DNA from: Branchiostoma lanceolatum
Taxonomy: Eukaryota; Chordata; Leptocardii; Amphioxiformes; Branchiostomatidae
NCBI RefSeq assembly: GCF_035083965.1
Contig: NC_089739.1
Span: forward strand, 10,466,001-10,530,000
DNA: 64,000 nucleotides
Direction: 5' to 3'
The translations under genes were made by a program, and so were the position numbers. Position 1 is the first letter of the stretch, and each line of letters opens with the position of its first letter. The notes below the pieces were generated by a model that worked only from the letters and a program-made list of their open reading frames with translations, was not told the origin of the DNA and made no database searches. Below, one piece after another: positions 25,001 through 33,905 of the stretch.

Positions 25001-28000
25001 CACTGGTGTTGTCTTGTTCTTTATCCAGGCGGCTTCCTTGATCCAACGGGTACGTCTGTTATCCTCTCTGTTGATTACCTTGGCCTCCTCCCAGTCAATG
25101 ACGCAGTTATGTCTAGCAATGATTGTGGTCAGTGACAGCCACGTTTGGGACAGTGTTCTCACCGCAAAAGCGCCACCTACGTTGGCTACTTATAGCGGTG
25201 AGACGCAGTACTCCAGCTAGAAGCTCTGAAGAAGGTGTCTGACAGACATCGAAACGTTAGCAGGTGATCATGAGATTACCTGGTTGTGTAAAAAGAATCT
25301 CCTATATCCTATATTCTACCAACCTGATGAAATTATTTTCGGAAGTCCTGTTCAGTGTTTTAAGTAAGTCCCTATACCTTGTTGATAGAATCCCATGCAG
25401 ACATTTCCTTATTCAACTCAGGTGAAAATGAGTAGCTTTGCCAATGGAATGTCTTCCTGGATGGGGCGCCACAGAAATTGCATGTTTGAGGAGAGTCACA
25501 CATCAAGCACCTCAAAAAGTCTTAGAGTATTAGTACTTCTTTCCAGTGGATAAAACCATCTGGTCTTGATTTACAAAAAGCAGTTTATCTGTTATGCGAG
25601 ACAAAAAACAAAAGCTGACCTGTTGTGTCCTCAGAGCAGGTTAACAAGAAGGTGTTGTTTGGGAGGAAAGAGGTGCCGTAGACAGGTCCACTGTGACCAC
25701 GCATGTGCTTCACCTCCTGTCCAACACTGACAAAAGAAGATATTATAAAACAAAAATGAGGAAACTCATCAAGTAAACTCTCCTTATAATTAGAGCAAAA
25801 AAAAAAATGGATTGTGTTAGTAAGCAATTACATGTTGTAGAGCTTTAAAACTTAGAGTGTCTTTAATGCCACATGTAAAATAGTTCTAAGACTTGTATGC
25901 AGTATGTGTCATTAGTTTATTGTGCTGATTTTTTTGTATATTCAGGGTAACAAAGACTTAAGATGTATACCCCAAGCAGTGGCGTTGTGCTGGTGTAACG
26001 GTACTCGTAAGGGTAGTTGGCCCAGAACCCAATGGTCCCAAGTTCAAATCCTCTGACATCTCACCAGTCTTGTGCCATTGGAATGGCACTATATACTAGT
26101 GCGACTTTCCTAACTCCATCCAGGTGTAAAAATTGGTACCTGACTTCAATTTGAGAGGTAAAAAGAGGTGGAAGGAGAGGAATAGGCCTTCCAATAGCGT
26201 GCCCTAGACACAGTGGATAACAACCCACTGCCCCTATGGCCTCAAAAAGGCTATGGGACTGCTTCTTCTTTTTCTTCTCGAATCACCACTTATATCTGCC
26301 ACACACTCCCTCTCAGGACTACTACCATTTTATCACATTCTAAAACTAATTATAATACCGGGTTGTACATACTTGTCTTCTCTGACTTTATCATCTAGTA
26401 CATCCCCTGCAAGGTTGATTCTTGAGACGTCCACAGAGTGATGAGCTGCTTTCAGTTTTCGAGACAAGCCGCTCCAAACCTTCACTGTGGAGTCGTCAAA
26501 AACTCCACACACAAACCTGGAGTCATCGGAAACTGCAGCTGTGTTTAACCTATAATCACCATGATGGTAGAAGAAAAAAACAAGTCAGTGTACCACAGGG
26601 GTCCATACTAAACCCTACATGTACATGTACATGGGCCCATACTAACCCTACATTAACTGTATTTGTTTGTACCACAAGGGCCCATACTAGACCCTACGTT
26701 AACTGTATTTCTGTGTACCACAAGGGCCCATACTAGACCCTACATTAACTGTATTTGTGTGTACCACAAGGGCCCATACTAGACCCTACATTAATTGTAT
26801 TTCTGCGTACCACAAGGGCCCATACTAGACCCTACATTGACTGTACATGTATTTGTGTGTACCACAAGGGCCCTGGATACAAGACCCTACATTAATTGTA
26901 TTTCTGCGTACCACAAGGGCCCATACTAGAACCTACATTAACTGTATTTCTGCGTACCACAAGGGCCCATACTAGACCCTACATTAACTGTATTTCTGCG
27001 TACCAGAAGGGCCTATACACAATCCTGGTCAGGGAAACTAAATATCTCAATTCTTCTGAAACTTGAGCTAGATTAGATACTCTTTAATAAGTTAAATGAC
27101 GACACAGTTTTTTCCAATTTCTTAAAACAAAGATGGCTGCTGCAAAACCCACCCTTGGAATGTATTGTGGAAGCTGTACAGACACACTGACGACAGATAC
27201 GGCGTTCCCTCCCGTACTCGCCGGATACAGTCCTGCAGCGACACCTGCGTCACGTCACCCGGCTGAACCTTGTTGTCGGGCGTGTGGGGTGGGGTCGCCA
27301 TGTTAACCTCATGCCCCCCACCCCTCTTGTCACTGTACAAGTCAAGGTCACCATTTTGTGTTGGTTTCACTTAAAGGAAGGAAGAAATAAAAGTTGTGAG
27401 AACAAAATGAAACATTATATTTCATATATTCTAACCTTTTTATGAGCAAACATGAACAATTTCATTTAAGAAAAATACAATGCACAAGCTGCTCTAGTTA
27501 GAAACAGATTAATAGAGGTGAGTCCACCATATACGAACATATACGACAGAAATAAAATACAACACTGACTGATGACCAAGTATCCAACATAGTGCAGGGG
27601 AGCCCCCTTTCAACTTACAGAGAAACTGCACTCAGTCTTCAGATACCACCATCTGCTTACTTACATACATGTATAAAAGTAACAACGACATGGGGAATGA
27701 ACATCTTTTACAAAACTTACCATTTACATGTAGGTAGGTGTTGAACAGTCTGAGTAAAATGAGGTTGTCATCACTCTGAAAAATAAATAAATAAATAAAT
27801 ATTCTTGCAGTATAACAGGTGTCAAAATAACTGATTTTACAATCACTATTTGAAATATAAGAAATGGAAGCAAATTTGTATTATATTGCATATTTCAAAA
27901 GTGTTTTAACACTTAAAAGTTTTAACATGATCATGGTGTAGCTGGCTCCATTAAGGACTACAGCATCTAGCAGTAAAAGTAGGGTTCAGAACTATGGTTT

Positions 28001-31000
28001 TGAACCCCTGATTTTGTGGAGATAACAAGATATCTGGATCAAGCTACTAAAGACATCACAGAACACATTTCTACAAAATAAATCAGGATAAATATACAAT
28101 TTCATGTATCATTAGTTGGCTTGAGTATACTTACCTGTAGGTACCTCAGAAGATATTGGAAGGATTTGTCTGACAGACTTATGGCATACTTAGTCTCTCT
28201 GAAAAAAGAAATTCAACAATGTACTATTAGATAAAAATTTCACCTAGAATTACTTGCAAGTAGTAAAAATAAATCTGAGATTTTAACTTTGCTTTATACA
28301 AATATCTATCATGAGAAACTCTAGTTTGCATGTCAAAAAGCATCAATCATTACTTGCTAACCTGAAGGCTTTGACCTTGGGTTTAGTGAACAGGTCCTGT
28401 TTACACATGACCCCTGCCAACTCCTCGATCAGTTCGTACCACTCCATGTTGTCCACCAGGAAGTTACCATGGTGACGGGTAAAGAATGCTTCAGCTGGAT
28501 ACACACACAGAAAAAACAGTTCACATACACATGATAGTGTATAATGATTGTACATGACTTGTACATGTATGCAGGCTTTTAGTTAGGCATGCGTCCATGC
28601 GTCAATTGGACGCATGATACTAAAATAACAAGGAAATTGGATGCCCTCTTTTTCAGCTTTACGCACAGAGGACCCCCTGTTTCCCTGGTAATTACATACA
28701 CATGTTACTGTGTTACAGTGTAACTGTAATGTTTTTTTAGTCCTACCAGACACTGGGACAGCATGAAAATTGATTGACATGCAAGGCTACCAGGTAATTG
28801 TTAATCCATAGAGCCTATTGGGTGACAGAGAGGGAACCAGCAGTTTGTAGTGCTTGAAATGGTCTGCTTAAAGTATGATAAGACTAGAACACACCTAACC
28901 CCCGCATCACAGCACCACCCCCACCCCCCCACCCCATTTTTGGACCCCTTGTCTATAAATCCTAGCTAAAAGCTAGCCTCTACCAGGCTCCGCCGGATGG
29001 CTGGAAAAATAGTAGAAATTGGCCGTAATAGAGTGAATAGTGTGCCAAGGGAGTTAGCTACGGAGGGAGTACATTCTGCCATCGACGGAGCCTGTCGGGA
29101 CACGGCATCTCGTTTGATGTCCACTAATCGCTATCTAATAGGTGCGAAGTAGCTAAATAATCCTCTTATTGCTTTCCGACTCGCCCGTGACGGCCCGGAC
29201 AGGAGCAGCCCACCAGTGAACATGTGGACAGGAAGTGTCAGAGATCACGAAAGTTTGAAGTCATAACGGTCCAGACCAGTGCCCTACATCGTAGTTTAAG
29301 CGATATTTTTTGTCCTCTGATGTAGTTATCTGTGACAGTTTTTGTACTGCGATGGTAGTCGATCGTACGCGTGTGCGCCGCGTAGGTATAATGAACCCGG
29401 GAATGTTTGGCTACGAGTTTGCGGCAGGGCCCGGCCCGGCTCGGCCCGATGCCGTCGTGGAGATTTCTGTATTCGTCAGACTTCTGACGGAGGCATCGGC
29501 CGGTAAAACATTTTGTTTTCAGGCCACACCGTCCTGCCTCAACCAGCCCGAACCGTTTGTTGCCACCATAAACCTCTAAAATGCGCAGTTTGGCTGAATT
29601 CAACAAGGAAAAAATGTCTACCGTATTTCCCCGCTTGTTCGCTGCAGATTAACCGCACAGTAACGTAAATATCTCGTAAACAATAAACATATTACATTTC
29701 GTTGCAGAAAAAAAAATCGACTTTAGACCATTTGTTCAACAAATGAAAATGTTTCTATTATATTTTAGCGAGGAAATACCGAGAATGCAAGCATCTTGAT
29801 ACAGAATATAATTTTTGGTGCGTTCTGCTGCCACCCGCGTGTGACCTTTGTCCCACACACAGCTGGCTTGCCTACACACAGGCCCGGCCGCGCCACACTG
29901 CGCGCTGAGCGATTTACGACCTAAATGATCTTCAGCGCTGAGTTAGTTCCTTTGTACAGATAATCGGGGGATTAATTTGATACCCTTTATAGATGCCGTG
30001 TCCCGACAGGCTCCGTCGATGGCAGAATGTACTCCCTCCGTAGCTAACTCCCTTGGCACACTATTCACTCTATTACGGCCAATTTCTACTATTTTTCCAG
30101 CCATCCGGCGGAGCCTGGTAGAGGCTAGCTAAAAGCATGCATGTACATGTACAGTGTATGTGCCAGAGTAGAGCCTGCAATCTAGCAGAAACTATATATG
30201 TCAAGGTACATTTTAGAGACTGCAATCTGGCAGTTATGTTGTCTTGCCAGTAGAGATCTCCATCTGAGTCTGTAAAGTTACAAGACTGACAGGAATTTTC
30301 TACTTTTCCTGTCGAAACCTGCATCTTAAGATTCATGCCTAATTGACTTGAAAACTAAACTTAAACTTACCAGCATCCCTGTGTCCGTTGCAGACCAAGT
30401 CCAAGTGTAGGTGTACAAACATGGGATACAGTAGAACTGTCAACTCCGACTGGGAAAATACAAAAATATGGTTATCAATAGGATATTGGAGATTCTTAAT
30501 ACACAACCAGGTATTGTTCTCACCTGCTAACGTTTCGGTGTCTGTCAGACACCTTCTTCAGAGCTTCTGACTGAAGGACTGTCCCAAATATGGCTAAGTT
30601 TGTATCCCCCCTCGTCTCGGTTCATCACTGGTGTTGTCTTCCTTCCAATAACTTGGTATAGAAACTTAGCCAGACGGGTTAAGACTAATGCAGGTTATAA
30701 GTATTGCAGGTTTAGATCTTAAGACATCGGAATACCATATGGGTGTTTGCAACCATATATTGTAACTAAGAATAATGGAATATTAAGAAAATGTTAAGTT
30801 ACCTGGTGAGCTTGTGGGGCATCATCTATGAGTACTTTGAGTCTGAAATATTGGAGAGATGGTATGTAATTTAATATACTAGTAGTCTAGAGATATTAAT
30901 GCTTGAATAACAAAAACATTGAAGTGTTAAGTTAGATACAAGATAATTTTGCAAGCAGATACATAACTCAACCTTTACATGGTCTAGTCTAACAGACTAG

Positions 31001-33640
31001 GAACTACTCTGTTTATTCTTACTAAAACACATCCAATCACATTATGGTGACCAGCTCCTCTTAGCCCTGTCCTGCCACTTGCTATACGTGCATGTGATCA
31101 AACACCACATGCTACTTGACTAGCTACCATAGTGACAGCTGTCTGACCCAGTTTCAGGTCATTGACCTTAATTGTTTGGAGAAGAAGAAATACAGCACAG
31201 CGATATGTTTACCTTCAGTGAAGGTAAAAATAATTTGCTATGGTAGACAGATCCTAGAGGTTGGCTCCCCCATTTAAAGATCGCTGGCCCTTCTATCATC
31301 CAGCTGGCAGTGAAAATTTACATTTATAGCTTTTTCAATTTATTGTCCAACACGTGCGCCTCTCCATGGGACTGGTATCCCCTTTTTGGCTGTCAGAAAA
31401 TAAATGCTCAACCTCATCAGACCGGGGTTGTTTCCAGTATGGTTTAAGACGATAATAAAACAAAGGAAATCTACAGACTTAAACTAAAAAGTTTGTGATA
31501 GTAGATCTAGAGCTTTGTGTTTAAGTACTTACCCACTGTACTGGTCTTCATAAAGGGTAGGGTCTGGATCACTGGAAAAAAAAGGCAAAAGGTATTTAGT
31601 GGTCGAACCTCAGACTGAGGACGAAGAACGATGCTTTTTTTGTTAGCTAGTAGTGAGATGCGGGTTCGCTACAAATTGCGTACATTTAGCTGGGTGGGTA
31701 CAGCAGCAGGGTACTAACCAGGTGTTAATGGGTACCTGACTTCGGTTGGGGAAAGTGGTATTGAGGTCACCTGGCGGCGCCAAATGGCAGCCGCCCAGAC
31801 TCTTGCAACAGTTCCACAAAATGCAAGTGTGGATAAGATATTATATATGTTGTGTAGTGTGTGAAACCTGTAATACCCTTCAGTGTAATACAATTCAGTG
31901 CTAGAAAGGCTGCCATTGCAGGTAATTTCTGACCTATAAAAACCATTATTATTATTATTATTATTTTATTATACCCACCAGCTGCTAAATGTGAATGAAG
32001 TGCTGACCCCCGACTCAGACAGTACGGCACCCTGTACCGCCATCTCTGACACCGTCTGACTCAGCTTCTGCTCCTTCTTAAAGGTCGTGTCACTGTCCTG
32101 GTCAAGGGTGAAAGGTCAAGGGTGAAAGGTGTTAGATGTGGTTAGAAGGGGACAGACCGGTAACTGGCGCAGGCGCAGAAGGCCAACTTTTAGCCCATGG
32201 AAATAGGTTTGGTACCCTTGGTAAAGGTAGCTGTAAAGGGGCTTTTTTCCAGGATATGTTGATATTTTGGAGCTGGATTTTACAGGTAAGGGTTTCTACC
32301 TTCTTATTAAGTTGAAAAATCAGACTTTCATCCATGTTTGTGGTGTCTGTAGGCCTGCAAAGTTTGCTGTTTTTGTGTGATTATCAGGTGGAGAAGGGGG
32401 TCAGAGGTCAACTTTGGTAAACAAGCCCGGATTCGTAGGGGTTCCGCCGATTAGAAAGTTGAAATTTTGCTCTAGATTGAAACTTTGGAGGCCTGACAGC
32501 CCTGCCAATGCATGTTTTTCATGGACTAAAACTCTGGTAGGTGACTTTTGACAGCTTCTTTCTTACATGATTGCCATATATTAAGATAGGAAGCTTCATT
32601 ACTGTTCTGTGGCCAGAAGTACATATATTTATTTTACACGCATGAAGCTTTGCTTTAGTAAAACAGTAAAAAAAGAATATATACTGTGGATTCATAAATT
32701 TTTGGCGGAGATTTAATTTCGGAGTAGGAGCGACAATGAGCTTTTTGTGGTGTTTAAGTGTAAATCAATAATGTAGCACTTAACTAGCTACATATTCGCA
32801 ATGACTTTTGTCATGATTTTGGAGTGGAGAGGCCTAGGTACAGTCTGTGAAAACCGCAAAAATAAAACTGCAGCGACTATTTTATGATTTGCAGTAACAG
32901 TCTGGTAACACTAAAACTACTGTAATTTTTTATTTGTTAACTGTAACATAATTTTAGCTGATTTAACGGTCACTAGTTAACCGCTAAAATTTTATCATAG
33001 CAAATATTTGATCATTAGTCTAACATTTGAGACAGTGATGTTTGTTCCAACCATTAAAATTAAGTGCTGTGACCAATTCCATTTTCCCCCAACTGCTATA
33101 TTTTCCTGCCACTTAATATTAAAATGATTTACAGTGGTAACATGTGATGTTATACATACAAAAACCTACCTAGCCATTGCGTTTAGAAGTTCAAGAATAT
33201 TCTTATGTAATATTAATAAAAAAATATAGTCGTGCCCATATGTGTTAGATACTAAACTACATGTAGTATTACCAAATGCATACCTGTTTACATTCGGAAT
33301 AAAGCTTGCATAATTTTTAAATGGATACCTGTAGTTTGGAAATATTCATTAACTTCTGTCTATTGATAATATTGTATAATATGCTTATCATTTGCTAAAT
33401 GTTATTCTCCGCAAATATAAATTATCCTTTTGCAAATACAGTATAACTGAGCGCCCCCCCCCCCCCTCCATTGTTTATAGTGGAGTAGAGTTATGCTCGT
33501 TTTGCCGTTATTTTGTGCCGTATTTTCATACAGTTAAGCTCCTTAGAAATAATAAAAGATCATAGTCTTACCGAATATTGTCTTTTCTTCAGATACTGAA
33601 ACACAGCGGACTGAATATCCTCGCTTTTTACGCGTTTCAT
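22056..33640 (-). CDS. TAF5L: TAF5L, WD40 subunit of the SAGA/PCAF histone acetyltransferase complex
   Basis: Sixteen minus-strand exons join without phase error: 33640-33572, 32097-31979, 31571-31533, 30842-30803, 30449-30371, 28494-28362, 28198-28135, 27775-27721, 27369-27153, 26549-26373, 25726-25620, 24879-24798, 24064-23953, 23411-23289, 22961-22907, 22240-22056. They total 552 codons including TAA. The start [20 protein letters not shown] matches the LisH-like N-terminus of TAF5L rather than TAF5. Then come the TAF5 N-terminal helical domain ([24 protein letters not shown]), the linker [18 protein letters not shown], and WD40 repeats ([94 protein letters not shown]). TAF5L scaffolds the TAF module of the nuclear SAGA/PCAF coactivator (family knowledge). 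The protein ends about 40 residues before the human one (589 aa as I recall): TAA at 22056-22058 overlaps a donor-like GTAAGT, so a further 3' exon remains possible. Confidence 0.93.
22192..22715 (-). pseudogene. Partial copies of a TAF5L WD40 exon segment in the adjacent intron
   Basis: The exon text caacatgtcgcccgacgtca (22192-22211) reappears in the intron as caacatgtcacctgatgtca at about 22276-22295, followed by ggtcctgcacac. A third, shorter copy, accttcaacatgtcaactga, lies at about 22681. The copies cover the 'DLTSGDML' part of the blade and lack splice sites, so they are non-functional shards. Confidence 0.6.
24576..24757. mobile_element. 182 bp MITE related to the 28974 long-TIR element
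   Basis: The ends TAGGCTCTACCA and TGGTAGAGACTA are inverted. The left side continues gggaaaatagtagaaattgg, almost as in the 28974 element. The flanks carry CCAAAATGC (24567-24575) and GCAAAATGC (24758-24766), an 8 of 9 bp target duplication. Confidence 0.75.
24905..25300. mobile_element. Penelope-like element 3' fragment with inverted duplication
   Basis: The minus strand reads [16 protein letters not shown], then NRTRW-like and [18 protein letters not shown]. This matches the terminal part of Penelope-like (GIY-YIG-bearing) polyproteins, which characteristically end in a '(M/L)NRDEG' motif (family knowledge). A roughly 45 bp stretch (gtggcgcttttgcggtg ... aacactgtcccaaacgtgg) occurs inverted on both sides (24910-24972 and 25135-25185). 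On the right a plus-strand tail has a perfect-length hairpin between CTGAAGA and GAAAC. Stops and duplication show it is dead. Confidence 0.6.
25975..26265 (+). mobile_element. tRNA-derived SINE in a TAF5L intron
   Basis: The A-box-like agtggcgttgtgctggtgt and B-box-like agttcaaatcctc are followed by ggcactatatactagtgcga, ccaggtgtaaaaattggtac and agacacagtggataac, as in the copy at 11466. Confidence 0.6.
26587..27020 (+). repeat. 46 bp minisatellite, about nine units
   Basis: Units start gtaccacaagggcccatact and continue agaccctacattaactgtat plus ttctgt/ttgtgt, at about 26671, 26717, 26761, 26807, 26859, 26909 and 26956, with degenerate units on both sides. The array lies in the TAF5L intron between exons 27153-27369 and 26373-26549. 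One unit has an extra acatgtacatgtacatg insertion. Confidence 0.9.
27780..27801. repeat. (AAAT)n microsatellite
   Basis: A short aaataaataaataaataaat run sits just upstream (on the minus strand) of the acceptor of the TAF5L exon at 27721-27775. Confidence 0.8.
28565..28970 (-). repeat. Dispersed repeat family D, copy 2
   Basis: This is the reverse complement of the family at 14420-14790. It contains gtcaattggacgcatgatac, gtttccctggtaattac, taccagacactgggacagc, gtgcttgaaatggtctgc and a C run. The 28974 element begins directly beside its end. Confidence 0.7.
28974..30127. mobile_element. 1.15 kb element with about 137 bp TIRs and 9 bp target duplication
   Basis: The left end (28974-29110) is nearly the exact inverse of the right end (29991-30127). 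Both carry TAGCCTCTACCAGGC, gctggaaaaatagtagaaat and gggagttagctacggaggg, and both reach the gatgccgtgtcccgac boundary. GCTAAAAGC flanks both sides (28965-28973, 30128-30136). Long TIRs plus a 9 bp duplication fit Mutator-type elements (inference); 8 bp hAT-type insertion is an alternative. The GC-rich interior has only a 70-120 codon ORF on each strand (29238-29606 minus, 29310-29579 plus), neither recognised. It is non-autonomous and sits in a TAF5L intron. Confidence 0.85.
30495..30645 (-). mobile_element. Penelope-like element 3' tail fragment
   Basis: On the minus strand, the codons for the NRDEG-type end (atgaaccgagacgagggggg) run into a tail with CTGAAGAA, a perfect 7 bp stem hairpin and GAAAC (30532-30561). 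The same tail is found at 25226-25255. It is truncated at both ends and lies beside the TAF5L exon 30371-30449. Confidence 0.55.
31600..31835 (+). mobile_element. tRNA-derived SINE-like fragment
   Basis: A B-box-like atgcgggttcgctac is followed by ccaggtgttaatgggtacct and gacttcggttggggaaa, phrases shared with the SINE bodies elsewhere. The 5' part is unclear. Confidence 0.45.
32675..32905. mobile_element. Diverged MITE of the TACTGTAA family
   Basis: The left end atactgtggattcataaa and right end atgatttgcagtaacag, with internal ccgcaaaaataaaactgc, resemble the ends at 35065-35290 and 10593. Ends are decayed and no target duplication is visible. Confidence 0.4.
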
Positions 33641-33905
33641 GTTTTTTTTGTGTCCCTCTGCGAACGTGGGGTCAGGTCAAAGTTCAAAGGCAATCTTTTT
33701 TGATAATTCTTTTTTTTTTACAGAAAAATTGGCATCTTAATTCATACCTAGCAAATGATATTATTTTGAATACATTTTCAACAAAATTAAATTTCTGGAA
33801 AATAAGACTGTAAAGTTTGAATCGTTAACCAGCGCTAGTTACTAGGGGTCAACTAGGGTCAACTGGAGACATCACATGACTTCCGGGTGTGGACATCACA
33901 TGATT
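33641..33905 (-). promoter_or_regulatory. TAF5L promoter region with nuclear-receptor DR1-like site and ETS motif
   Basis: Just upstream of the TAF5L ATG, AGGTCA-A-AGTTCA (33674-33686) forms a direct repeat with one-base spacing, the layout bound by HNF4/RXR-type receptors (family knowledge). Further out, gggtcaactagggtcaact repeats itself and gacttccgggt is an ETS-like core between two acatcacatga copies. Function is inferred only from position and motif. Confidence 0.45.

Noticed and set aside
24893-25162. Intact Penelope-like gene
   Set aside because: Only the end of the polyprotein is present, it is bounded by an inverted duplication, and the reverse transcriptase is absent.
29238-29606. 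122-codon minus-strand ORF in the long-TIR element
   Set aside because: Not recognised as any protein, overlaps an 89-codon ORF on the other strand in GC-rich DNA, and has no splice or domain evidence. Kept only as an observation within the element.
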